This document shows, one piece after another, positions 17,201 to 25,863 of a DNA stretch of 64,000 nucleotides; the first letter of the stretch is position 1; the number at the start of each line of letters is the position of its first letter. The DNA is taken from positions 56,461 through 120,460 of the forward strand of contig USBY01000003.1 in the NCBI GenBank assembly GCA_900553015.1, given 5' to 3'. The DNA comes from an uncultured Clostridium sp. (GTDB lineage: Bacteria; Bacillota; Clostridia; TANB77; CAG-508). Below the pieces are notes generated by a model. It was not told where the DNA came from, did no database searches, and saw only the letters and a list, made by a program, of their open reading frames with translations. Position numbers and translations under genes: made by a program.

Positions 17201-18322
17201 ATGAAAGTAATAATAGCAGCATCACAAACAGGTGGACATATAAATCCAGGTATTGCAATAGCAAATAAAATAAAAGAAGAGAATAAAGATGCAGAAATAA
17301 TTTTTATTGGAACAAAAAGAGGATTAGAAAATGACTTAGTTCCAAGAGCAGGTTATAAATTAAGAACAATTGAAGCTTATGGAATCGTAAGAAAGATTTC
17401 TATAGATAATTTTAAGAAAATGCTAAAAACTTTAAAAGGTTATGGAGAAGCTAAAAAAATATTAAAAGAGGAAAAGCCAGATATTGTAATAGGAACAGGA
17501 GGATTTATTTGTGGGCCAGTACTTTTGGCAGCAGCAAAGCAAAAGATTCCTACAATGTTACATGAAAGTAATGCTTTTCCAGGGATTACAGTAAAATTAT
17601 TAGCTAAAAAAGTCGATACAATTTTGATTGGATTTGAAGATGCAAGGGCTAAAATTCATGATGCAAAAAATATAGTTTTAACAGGAACTCCTACAAAATT
17701 TAAGGAAATACAATATAGCGATAAAGATAAAGAGGAATTCTTAAAAGAAAACAATTTACAAAAAGATAAAACTTTAATTTTAGTGTTTGGTGGAAGCCAG
17801 GGAGCAAGACCTATAAATAATGCATTAGAAGAAATAATAGAGAAAAAATTAAATAAAGACTATCAAATTTTATGGTCAGTAGGTCAAAGCCAATATGATA
17901 TAATAAAAGAAAATTTAGCTAAGAAAAATATAGATATAACACAAATAGAAAATGTAAATGTTGTACCATATATATATGATATGCAAAAAGCAATGGCAGT
18001 ATCAGATTTAATCGTTTGCAGAAGTGGTGCAATGACTATAACAGAAGTATCAATTTCAGGGCGACCAGCCATATTTGTACCATTATCATTCGCAGCGGAA
18101 AATCACCAAGAATATAATGCAAAGGTTTTAGTAAATGAGGGAGCTGCTAAAATAATCCATGATAATGAAATAAATGGAGAATCACTTAATAAAATGATAG
18201 AAGAAACTATAAGTGATAAAGAAAAGTTAAAAGAAATGGGCAATAATGCTAAAAAAATAGTTATGAAAGATGTAGAAGATAAAATATATAATGAAGTAGA
18301 AAAATTAATAAACAAAAGATAA
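17201..18322 (+). CDS. murG: UDP-GlcNAc--lipid I N-acetylglucosaminyltransferase MurG
   Basis: A peripheral membrane GT-B enzyme on the inner face that converts lipid I to lipid II. The 373 aa include the N-terminal TGGHINPG loop (near residue 11), the middle GGSQGA motif (near 200) and the C-terminal donor-site region CRSGAMTITE followed by PLSFAAENHQ. It ends the cell-wall run. Three unrecognised genes follow 15 bases on, with their own Shine-Dalgarno. Confidence 0.96.
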   Translation: MKVIIAASQTGGHINPGIAIANKIKEENKDAEIIFIGTKRGLENDLVPRAGYKLRTIEAYGIVRKISIDNFKKMLKTLKGYGEAKKILKEEKPDIVIGTGGFICGPVLLAAAKQKIPTMLHESNAFPGITVKLLAKKVDTILIGFEDARAKIHDAKNIVLTGTPTKFKEIQYSDKDKEEFLKENNLQKDKTLILVFGGSQGARPINNALEEIIEKKLNKDYQILWSVGQSQYDIIKENLAKKNIDITQIENVNVVPYIYDMQKAMAVSDLIVCRSGAMTITEVSISGRPAIFVPLSFAAENHQEYNAKVLVNEGAAKIIHDNEINGESLNKMIEETISDKEKLKEMGNNAKKIVMKDVEDKIYNEVEKLINKR

Positions 18323-18337
18323 AAGGAGGGCTGCAAC

Positions 18338-18502
18338 ATGAACGGAGTATTTTTAGGAGGAAAATTACAAGAAATTTCTTCGGTAGACACAAATTTTATA
18401 AAACAAGAAGTTAATTCTTTAACATCACAAGAAACCGAAATACAAAATAGAATAGACGAGCATATAGAGGAGTATTTAGATTGTATTAGGAGGAAAATAT
18501 AA
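18338..18502 (+). CDS. Small 54-aa protein of unknown function
   Basis: ATG 18338 follows a strong AAAGGAGGG. The product is short and Glu/Gln-rich in its second half, which would form an amphipathic helix. I recognise no family. Its TAA overlaps the ATG of the next gene by one base, and its last codons contain that gene's SD (AGGAGG), so the two are translationally coupled. A small acidic protein before a larger helical one recurs at 28698-27256 and 36138-37420 in this window. Confidence 0.7.
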   Translation: MNGVFLGGKLQEISSVDTNFIKQEVNSLTSQETEIQNRIDEHIEEYLDCIRRKI

Positions 18503-18903
18503 TGGGAGTTAGTAGTGTTGCAATAAAAGGAGCTAAAACAGTAGGAAAATATTCATTAAAAGGATTCGAAAAAGGTGGAAAGTTTATAGGAAGAAATTCT
18601 TTAGCATTATTAGGAAATGCTATAAAGAGTAAACCTGTAAAACAAGTAGCAGGTATAGGAATGACTGTTGGAGCAATGTATCTTTTTGGACCAGCTATAA
18701 TTACTGCAAAATTGTTTAAAGATTTAGTTATTGATAATTGTATTTTTAATAAAAACAAATCTGTTATGGATTCTGTTAAATCATCAATTGAAATGACTAA
18801 AGATAAAATGCAAAAAACGATTGCAGAGCCTGTATTAGATACTTTAGGAAATGCAGTGAGAAATACAGGAGATAAGATTTTTGATAAGGGTGGTGAAAGA
18901 TAA
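18502..18903 (+). CDS. Unrecognised 133-aa protein with one hydrophobic segment
   Basis: The N-terminal half is rich in Gly and Lys (repeated KGG, KG and GK steps). It is followed by a hydrophobic stretch at about residues 48-70 that could cross or insert into the membrane. A helical C-terminus with several Lys/Asp heptads follows. The ATG is coupled to the gene before (TAATG), and its own stop overlaps the next ATG the same way, so the three are one translation unit. No family recognised. Confidence 0.8.
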   Translation: MGVSSVAIKGAKTVGKYSLKGFEKGGKFIGRNSLALLGNAIKSKPVKQVAGIGMTVGAMYLFGPAIITAKLFKDLVIDNCIFNKNKSVMDSVKSSIEMTKDKMQKTIAEPVLDTLGNAVRNTGDKIFDKGGER

Positions 18904-19679
18904 TGCCTAATATTACAAAAGAGGACTTCAAACAAGATTTACAAGAACTTGTAGAAATAGAAAACCAAAAGCAAATGAATTTAGCAGTATTATTTGAAAA
19001 TTCATTAGCTAATAGTAAAGAAATAAGATTAACAGAATTTAAAGATAGACTTTATATTCAAGCAAATTATTATAATACATTAGAAAAATATCAATTAGAA
19101 ATTGATGATTTAGTAACACAGTATAAAAAGCAATTGGACAAGTTATTTGATGTTTGTAGTACAAGATATATAAACATTCAAAGAGAACTAGCTGCTGCAA
19201 TACAATCAGAAATAATTGTTGTAACTAATATTAGTATTAACAAACAAAATCTAGAAAAAGCTATAGAAGAAAATGATGGTGAAAAAATACATTACTATAC
19301 AAATAAAATAAATGCTTCTATTCAAAAAAAATTAAATTATGAGACTATTGTAAATGAATGCAATAGTAGATTAGAAGCCTGTATAGATCAAATTAGCGAT
19401 TTTTCAGAAAAAATAAAAATCGATGAAAATGTAAATGTGGCAAAAAAAGAGAAGAACAAAATTTTAGAATTCTTTAATAAATTGATAAAGAATTTAAATA
19501 GAAAGAAAAACTTCGAAAACTATGTATTAAAGCCATCAGAAAACCATATAGAACGCTTAACAGATGAAGTAGATAAATCAATAGGAAGTTTATATAATCA
19601 AATTTTTGAATTTGCAGTACAAATGAAAGACAATAAAGATAAAATTAATATGGCATTTAACGCCATGATGCAAGGCTAG
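18903..19679 (+). CDS. Unrecognised coiled-coil protein, 258 aa
   Basis: The sequence is almost wholly alpha-helical, with long Glu/Lys/Gln/Ile heptads over about residues 5-180 and again near 205-250. It has no signal peptide or membrane segment and few Cys. Nothing suggests a catalytic site. It ends the three-gene unit behind murG. With the 133-aa hydrophobic protein it could form a membrane-tethered structural complex, but that is only a guess from coupling and helix content. Confidence 0.82.
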   Translation: MPNITKEDFKQDLQELVEIENQKQMNLAVLFENSLANSKEIRLTEFKDRLYIQANYYNTLEKYQLEIDDLVTQYKKQLDKLFDVCSTRYINIQRELAAAIQSEIIVVTNISINKQNLEKAIEENDGEKIHYYTNKINASIQKKLNYETIVNECNSRLEACIDQISDFSEKIKIDENVNVAKKEKNKILEFFNKLIKNLNRKKNFENYVLKPSENHIERLTDEVDKSIGSLYNQIFEFAVQMKDNKDKINMAFNAMMQG

Positions 19680-19722
19680 AAATTCACACAGGAATTTGGG
19701 GACGTTCCTTTTTTTCCTATTT
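19680..19722. repeat. REP-like remnant
   Basis: The stretch around TTTGGGGACGTTCCTTTTT (about 19696-19714) resembles REP elements that many bacteria carry next to RAYT (IS200-like) transposases; a short GGAA/TTCC stem is visible. There is one copy and no transposase in the window. Confidence 0.4.
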
Positions 19723-19742
19723 ATAAAAATAATAAATCTAAT

Positions 19743-19782
19743 AAAAATCTTTTTAGGAAAATCTACCTAAAAAGATTTTTTT
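19743..19782 (+). terminator. Terminator of the murG-coiled-coil run
   Basis: AAAAATCTTTTTAGG (19743-19757) pairs with CCTAAAAAGATTTTT (19766-19780), followed by further Ts. Confidence 0.85.
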
Positions 19783-19964
19783 CGACATAAGTTGATAAAC
19801 GAAAAAAACATAAAAATATATAATGAAAAATAATTCGACAAAGTTCATTTTAAGACATAAAATATTTGTCGAAAAGGCAAAAAAAGTGGCATTCGATTTA
19901 TATTGCAGACTCTATTACAAGAGTATATAGTAGTAAATACATAAAAAAATATAGGAGGAATCAA

Positions 19965-20264
19965 ATGAAAACTTTTTTTGGCGGAATGTTTATGAACAAA
20001 GAAAATCTAAGAAAGGAAGGAATATTATATCCAATAAAATTAGAATATTATAAGATAAAAGATTTAAAAAGTAAGAATGATATATTTGGAATAGAGGTAG
20101 TAAAAACAGAATATATAAATGAAGAAATAAAAGTAGAAAAAGCTTCTATCGATAAATTAACAAATGATGAAAAAATAGAAAATTCAATATTAGATATACT
20201 AAAAAGAAATGAAGTAACGCCTGTTATATTAGAGGATGTAATAGAAGATTTAGTTAAATGCTAA
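19965..20264 (+). CDS. Small DUF6514-like protein, 99 aa
   Basis: A 99-aa soluble protein with a hydrophobic Phe/Met-rich first ten residues, then alternating beta-type segments (YPIKLEYYKI, FGIEVVKTEY) and a helical acidic end. The pattern resembles the clostridial DUF6514 family, which has no known function; I make this match from memory of the family and hold it loosely. AGGAGG precedes ATG 19965. The frame is open further upstream, but without an SD. It sits alone between the coiled-coil operon and topA. Confidence 0.72.
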   Translation: MKTFFGGMFMNKENLRKEGILYPIKLEYYKIKDLKSKNDIFGIEVVKTEYINEEIKVEKASIDKLTNDEKIENSILDILKRNEVTPVILEDVIEDLVKC

Positions 20265-20300
20265 AAAGTACTTGAAAAAAACAAATATATGAACTAAAAT
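20261..20300 (+). promoter_or_regulatory. topA promoter with a 14-mer shared with mraZ
   Basis: TTGAAA (20272-20277), 17 nt, TAAAAT (20295-20300). CTAAAAAGTACTTG at 20261-20274 is identical to the sequence over the mraZ -35 box. Confidence 0.65.
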
Positions 20301-20316
20301 ACTATAGTATTAAAGA

Positions 20317-20338
20317 TTACAGAACACATATTCTGTAA
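20317..20338 (+). promoter_or_regulatory. Hairpin in the topA leader
   Basis: TTACAGAA (20317-20324) and TTCTGTAA (20331-20338) form a perfect 8-bp inverted repeat just upstream of the topA SD. It may be an mRNA stem or an operator. Confidence 0.5.
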
Positions 20339-20355
20339 CTAAAAAGGAGAAGAAA

Positions 20356-22335
20356 ATGGCAGATAAATTAATAATAGTAGAATCACCAGCAAAAGCAAAT
20401 ACAATAAAAAAGTTTTTAGGAGGAAAAACTAAAGTTGTTGCATCAATGGGACATATTAGAGATTTACCTAAATCAAAGTTAGGAGTTAATATAGAGAATA
20501 ACTTTGAACCAGAGTACATAAACATAAGAGGAAAAGGAGATTTAATAAAATCACTAAAAAAAGATGCAAAAGCAGCTAAAAAAGTATATTTGGCAACTGA
20601 CCCTGACCGTGAGGGTGAAGCAATTGCTTGGCATTTAGCACATATTTTAGATATTCCAGAGGATAGCAAATCAAGAGTAACTTTTAACGAAATAACTAAA
20701 ACGGCTGTGCAAAAAGCTATAAAAGAGCCAAGGCAAATAGATATAAATTTAGTTAATGCACAACAAGCTAGGCGTGTATTAGATAGAATTGTAGGATATA
20801 AGATAAGTCCAGTATTATGGAAAAAGGTAAGAAAAGGATTATCAGCAGGAAGAGTTCAATCTGTTGCTGTTAAACTAATTGTAGATAGAGAAAAAGAAAT
20901 AGAAGATTTTATACCAGAAGAGTATTGGAATATAATTGCAAAATTATTAGACGAAGAGTCTAAAAAAGAATTTGAAGCCAAATTAGTTGGTAAAAATAAT
21001 AAAAAATTAGAAATACATAGTAAAGAAGAAGTAGATGAAATTTTAGATAACATAAAGGATGCAAAGTTTATTGTAAAAGATGTAAAAAAAGGTGAAAGAA
21101 AAAGAAATCCAGCACCTCCTTTTACAACAAGTACAATGCAACAAGAGGCATCTAGAAAACTTAATTTTAGCTTAAAAAAGACAATGTCTGTTGCACAAAC
21201 TCTTTATGAAGGTGTAAAAATACCAGAAAAAGGAACAGTTGGTTTAATTACTTACATGAGAACAGATTCTACAAGAATTTCTGAAGAAGCAAGGAAAGTT
21301 GCAAAAGAGGTTGTAGAGGCAACATATGGAAGCGAATATTACGAGAACAGATATTATAAAACAAAAGCAGATGCACAAGATGCACACGAAGCTATTAGAC
21401 CAACATATATAGATATTAAACCAGAACAAATTAAAGATTCTTTAACAAATGATCAGTATAAACTTTATAGATTAATTTATAATAGATTTTTAGCAAGCCA
21501 AATGAAATCTGCAATATTTGATACGTTAGCAGTAACAATTGATGCAAACGAATATAATTTTAAAGCTAATGGACAATCAATTAAATTTAAAGGTTTTATG
21601 ACTTTATATGTAGAAGGAACAGATGAGAAAGAAGATGAAATTGGACAAATTCCACTATTAGAAGTTGATCAAGAAGTTAAAAAAGAAAAAATAGAATCAA
21701 AACAAAGCTTTACAGAACCACCACCAAGGTATACAGAAGCAAGTTTAGTAAAAGCATTAGAAGAAAAAGATATTGGTAGACCAAGTACATATTCGCCAAC
21801 TATAACAACTATCATAGCAAGACACTATGTAGAAAAAGAAGCAAAACAATTGGTACCAACAGAACTTGGTAAAGTAGTAAATAAATTATTAACAGAGAAT
21901 TTTCCAGACATTATAAATGTAGAGTTCACAGCAGAAATAGAAAATGAATTTGACGAAATTGCAGATGGAAAAGAAAACTGGAAACAGATGATTTCTGAGT
22001 TCTATGGACCTTTCGAAAAAGAATTAGAAAAAGTAGAAAAAGAATTAGAACATGTAGAATTAGAAGAAGAGGTATCTGACGTACCTTGCGAAAAATGTGG
22101 TAGGATGATGGTTGTAAAATATGGTAGATATGGAAAGTTCTTGGCATGCCCTGGATATCCAGAATGTAAAAATGTAAAACCATATATAGAAACTATAGAA
22201 GAACCATGTCCAAAATGTGGAGGAAAAGTACAAATAAGAAAAACTAAAAATAGAAGAACATTTTATATATGCGAGAACAATCCAGAAAAATGTGATTATA
22301 TATCTTGGACAAAACCAAAAAAAGCAGAAAAATAG
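20356..22335 (+). CDS. topA: DNA topoisomerase I
   Basis: A type IA topoisomerase that relaxes negative supercoils. The Toprim domain opens with IVESPAKANTIKKFLG, and its metal motif DPDREGEAIAWH is near residue 82. The catalytic Tyr (about 300) lies in GLITYMRTDST. Two C-terminal zinc ribbons are present: CEKCG with CPGYPECKN, and CPKCG with CENNPEKC. The 659 aa are slightly short of many homologues, which carry three ribbons. AAAGGAG precedes the ATG. It has its own promoter and terminator. Confidence 0.96.
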   Translation: MADKLIIVESPAKANTIKKFLGGKTKVVASMGHIRDLPKSKLGVNIENNFEPEYINIRGKGDLIKSLKKDAKAAKKVYLATDPDREGEAIAWHLAHILDIPEDSKSRVTFNEITKTAVQKAIKEPRQIDINLVNAQQARRVLDRIVGYKISPVLWKKVRKGLSAGRVQSVAVKLIVDREKEIEDFIPEEYWNIIAKLLDEESKKEFEAKLVGKNNKKLEIHSKEEVDEILDNIKDAKFIVKDVKKGERKRNPAPPFTTSTMQQEASRKLNFSLKKTMSVAQTLYEGVKIPEKGTVGLITYMRTDSTRISEEARKVAKEVVEATYGSEYYENRYYKTKADAQDAHEAIRPTYIDIKPEQIKDSLTNDQYKLYRLIYNRFLASQMKSAIFDTLAVTIDANEYNFKANGQSIKFKGFMTLYVEGTDEKEDEIGQIPLLEVDQEVKKEKIESKQSFTEPPPRYTEASLVKALEEKDIGRPSTYSPTITTIIARHYVEKEAKQLVPTELGKVVNKLLTENFPDIINVEFTAEIENEFDEIADGKENWKQMISEFYGPFEKELEKVEKELEHVELEEEVSDVPCEKCGRMMVVKYGRYGKFLACPGYPECKNVKPYIETIEEPCPKCGGKVQIRKTKNRRTFYICENNPEKCDYISWTKPKKAEK

Positions 22336-22345
22336 ATATAAATTT

Positions 22346-22380
22346 AAGAACTATATCAGTTATGGTATAGTTCTTTTTTT
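22346..22380 (+). terminator. topA terminator
   Basis: AAGAACTATA (22346-22355) pairs with TATAGTTCTT (22365-22374), followed by a T-run. Confidence 0.85.
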
Positions 22381-22414
22381 GCATAAAAAATTTATATAAA
22401 AGTATTTGTAGCAC

Positions 22415-22443
22415 TTGTGAAAACGCGTAAAATATTATATAAT
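22415..22443 (+). promoter_or_regulatory. Promoter of the SNF2 helicase gene
   Basis: TTGTGA (22415-22420), 17 nt, TATAAT (22438-22443). Confidence 0.65.
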
Positions 22444-22480
22444 AATAAACTGAAAATAAATGTGTGGTAGGAGCAAAAAG

Positions 22481-25400
22481 ATGTTAGTAAATAATGAGAT
22501 AATAACTGAATTATATGAAAATGCAGGCGATACAAGATATCAAAATGCATTAGAATATGTAAAAGAAAAAAGAGTAACAATAACTAATGTAAATTATGAA
22601 AATAAAAATAATTTTGAGCTAGCTGCAACTGTAAAAGGAAGCAAAGGAACATATAATGTATATGCAAAAATAGAAGAAGGGGAGATTAAAGATATAAAAT
22701 GCTCATGTCCAGATAATACTCAAAATTATTGTACTTGTAAGCATATTTTAGCGATGTTTATAGAGTTTATTGACAATTCTATATACGAAGAATTATATGC
22801 AAATCAGCCAGTAAAAAAGCAAGAAACAAATACAAAAATGGATCATCGTGGATTTAAGCAAATGATTACAGCTTTTTATAATACAGAAGTAGAAACTATT
22901 GATGAGGAAGAAGAAGTAATAAAAGAAAGAAAAAATATAAAAATAGTTCCTAGTATAATTTTTGATAGTTATTATAAAGAAATGAAGGTAGAATTTAAAT
23001 TAGGTATAGATAAATTTTACAAAATAAAAAGTTTATCAGATTTTTATACAAGTATGCTAAATAAAGAAAATTTAAAATATGGAAATAAATTAGAATTTAT
23101 CCATACAAGGGAGAATTTTGCAAAGGAAAGTTTACCTATACTGGACTTTATTTTAAAACATGCAGAAGTTATAAAATATGTTAATAGTAGTGGGAATGCA
23201 GGATATAGATATTATGGTAAGGTGCTAAGCGATAATTGTATAATTTTAAGTAATACTGGAATAGATGAATTTTTCGAGATTGTAAAAGGCAAAAATTTAG
23301 AAATAGTTCAAGACGGAGAAAAAGGAAAAATAGCATTTATCCCAGGAACTCCAAATATAAAATTTAAACTAACAGAGGTATCAGATGGTGAATTTGCTTT
23401 AACACAAAAAGAAGATGTTTTTGAATATCACTTACTAGAGGGAAAAGAATATATTTATGTTATTTTAGATGAATATATTTATAGATGTGATAAGAATTAT
23501 AAAAATACTGTTATAAAATTACTTGAGATTTATAAAAAGAATTTTATTAGAGAAATAAGATTTAATAAAAAAGAATTACCAGATTTCTTCTCATTAGTTT
23601 TACCAAAAATGAGAGAATATATTGATACTTCAAACATAGATACAGAAAAATTAAAAGATTATATACCAAAAGATTTAGATGTAAAGATGTTTTTAGATTT
23701 TGATAAAAATAATTACATTATTGCAGAGTTGAAATTTATATATGGTGATATCGAATTTAATCCATTAGATTTAGATAATATACCAAAGGTTGCAAGAAAT
23801 GTAATTCAAGAATCTAATTGTTTAAATATGTGTAGAAAAACAGGATTTTTATTGGACTCAGCCAATAAGAGATTTGTATTAGTAACAGATGATGCAATAT
23901 ATAAATTTTTATCACAAGATATAAATAACTATACAGAAAAATATGAAGTTTTAGTAACTGATAATTTTAAAACCAAAGAAATAAGACAGCCAAAACTAGG
24001 AACAGTAGGTGTTAAAATCGAAAATAACTTACTTAATATAGATTTAACAGGTTTAGATTTTGATAGAAGCGAGTTAAAAGAAATTTTAGCAAAATATAAT
24101 TTAAAGAAAAAATATCATAGACTAAAAGATGGTAGTTTTTTAGATTTAGAGCAAAATGATGATATAAAATTTTTAAACAGTTTAGAATATGGAATGGAAG
24201 TTGATTATAAAGATTTAGAAAAAGGAAAAATAAGAGTTCCCGTGTATAGATCTTTATATTTGAACAAATTATTAGAAAATGTTAAAAATGTAGAAATCCA
24301 AAAAGACAAAGAATATAAAGAGATTGTAAATAATATTGATGAACGTGAATATGATGATGAAATAACTCCACCAGAAGGATTAAATTGTACATTAAGATAT
24401 TACCAAAAGGTAGGATATAAATGGTTAAAAATATTAGATGATTACAGACTAGGTGGTATTTTGGCAGATGATATGGGTCTTGGAAAAACAGTTCAATTAA
24501 TTGCATTATTATTAGACTATAAAGCGAATGCAAAAGTAAAATTGCCATCAATTGTAATAACACCAAGTTCTTTGGCTTTAAATTGGAAAAGTGAAATAGA
24601 AAAATTTGCAAAAGATATAAAAGTTTTAGTTATTAGAGGAACTTCAGAAGAAAGAGAAAAACAAATAAAACAAATTCCAGAATTTGATTTAGTTATAACA
24701 TCTTATGATTTATTAAAAAGAGATATGGAAGTATATAAAAGGGAAGATATATTATTTAAATTCCAAATTGCAGATGAGGCACAATACATAAAAAATAGTA
24801 ATACTCAAAATGCGAAATCTTTAAAAACAATAAATGCACAAACAAAATATGCACTAACTGGAACTCCAATAGAAAATTCTTTAGCAGAGTTATGGTCAAT
24901 ATTTGACTATATTATGCCAGGATATCTATTTACATATAAAAAGTTCAAACAATTATACGAAATTCCAATAATGAGGGATAATGACCAAGAGGCTATGGAA
25001 AAATTAAAAATGATGATAGAACCTTTTGTACTTCGTAGAGTAAAGAAAGATGTATTAAAAGAATTACCAGAAAAGAGCATAACTGTATTAAATAATGAAA
25101 TGCAAGGTGAACAACTAGAGATTTATTTGTCATATCTAGCTCAGGCTAAAAAAGAAGCAATGACTGAAATTGAAGGAAATGGATTCGAAAAATCTCAAAT
25201 TAAAATTTTGGCATTATTAACTAGATTAAGACAAATATGTTGTCATCCATCATTATTTTTAGAAAATTATATGGGTGAGAGTAGCAAATTAACACAATGT
25301 ATAGAGATTGTTAAAGATGCTATTGCAGGAAAACATAAAATTCTAATTTTTTCTGGTTATACATCTATGCTTAATATTATAGAAGGAAATTTGGCAAAAG

Positions 25401-25792
25401 AAGGAATTAGCTATTATAAATTAACAGGTCAAACAAAAGTTGACGAAAGAGTAAAATTAGTAAATGATTTTAACAATAATCCTGATGTAAAAGTATTTTT
25501 AATATCTCTTAAAGCAGGAGGAACAGGATTAAACTTGATTGGTGCAGATATGGTTATTCATTATGATCCATGGTGGAATATGTCTGCTGAAAATCAAGCG
25601 ACAGATAGAGCTTATAGAATTGGTCAAAAGAATAATGTACAAGTTTATAAACTTATAACAAAAAATTCTATAGAAGAAAAAATTTATGAACTACAAGAAA
25701 AGAAATCTAAACTTATAGATAATATGCTTAGTACACAAACAACCTTTATTAATAAACTTAATAAGGATGATATTATGGAATTATTTAATTAG
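22481..25792 (+). CDS. SWIM zinc-finger SNF2-family DNA-dependent ATPase
   Basis: A 1103-aa cytosolic motor protein that translocates on DNA; bacterial members are tied to transcription or DNA repair but are poorly studied. The SWIM finger (CSCP, CTCKH) is near residues 70-90. The SNF2 core begins near 640: Walker A DDMGLGKT (about 662), Walker B variant DEAQ (about 763), LTGTPIENS, then the helicase C lobe with AGGTGLNLIGAD and the arginine-finger stretch DRAYRIGQ. I start at ATG 22481 after TAGGAGC. The region between finger and motor (about 130-620) matches the usual bacterial SNF2-associated domain in place. Native codon use. Confidence 0.93.
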   Translation: MLVNNEIITELYENAGDTRYQNALEYVKEKRVTITNVNYENKNNFELAATVKGSKGTYNVYAKIEEGEIKDIKCSCPDNTQNYCTCKHILAMFIEFIDNSIYEELYANQPVKKQETNTKMDHRGFKQMITAFYNTEVETIDEEEEVIKERKNIKIVPSIIFDSYYKEMKVEFKLGIDKFYKIKSLSDFYTSMLNKENLKYGNKLEFIHTRENFAKESLPILDFILKHAEVIKYVNSSGNAGYRYYGKVLSDNCIILSNTGIDEFFEIVKGKNLEIVQDGEKGKIAFIPGTPNIKFKLTEVSDGEFALTQKEDVFEYHLLEGKEYIYVILDEYIYRCDKNYKNTVIKLLEIYKKNFIREIRFNKKELPDFFSLVLPKMREYIDTSNIDTEKLKDYIPKDLDVKMFLDFDKNNYIIAELKFIYGDIEFNPLDLDNIPKVARNVIQESNCLNMCRKTGFLLDSANKRFVLVTDDAIYKFLSQDINNYTEKYEVLVTDNFKTKEIRQPKLGTVGVKIENNLLNIDLTGLDFDRSELKEILAKYNLKKKYHRLKDGSFLDLEQNDDIKFLNSLEYGMEVDYKDLEKGKIRVPVYRSLYLNKLLENVKNVEIQKDKEYKEIVNNIDEREYDDEITPPEGLNCTLRYYQKVGYKWLKILDDYRLGGILADDMGLGKTVQLIALLLDYKANAKVKLPSIVITPSSLALNWKSEIEKFAKDIKVLVIRGTSEEREKQIKQIPEFDLVITSYDLLKRDMEVYKREDILFKFQIADEAQYIKNSNTQNAKSLKTINAQTKYALTGTPIENSLAELWSIFDYIMPGYLFTYKKFKQLYEIPIMRDNDQEAMEKLKMMIEPFVLRRVKKDVLKELPEKSITVLNNEMQGEQLEIYLSYLAQAKKEAMTEIEGNGFEKSQIKILALLTRLRQICCHPSLFLENYMGESSKLTQCIEIVKDAIAGKHKILIFSGYTSMLNIIEGNLAKEGISYYKLTGQTKVDERVKLVNDFNNNPDVKVFLISLKAGGTGLNLIGADMVIHYDPWWNMSAENQATDRAYRIGQKNNVQVYKLITKNSIEEKIYELQEKKSKLIDNMLSTQTTFINKLNKDDIMELFN

Positions 25793-25813
25793 TTTAGAAG
25801 TAAGAATAAAACT

Positions 25814-25844
25814 AATATGTGTAAGCTTTTGTCTTACACATATT
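25814..25844. terminator. Hairpin between the SNF2 gene and trmFO
   Basis: AATATGTGTAAG (25814-25825) pairs with CTTACACATATT (25833-25844). The following tract, GTGTTTGG, is a poor T-run, so termination is probably partial. Confidence 0.5.
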
Positions 25845-25863
25845 GTGTTTGGAAAGGAAAATG

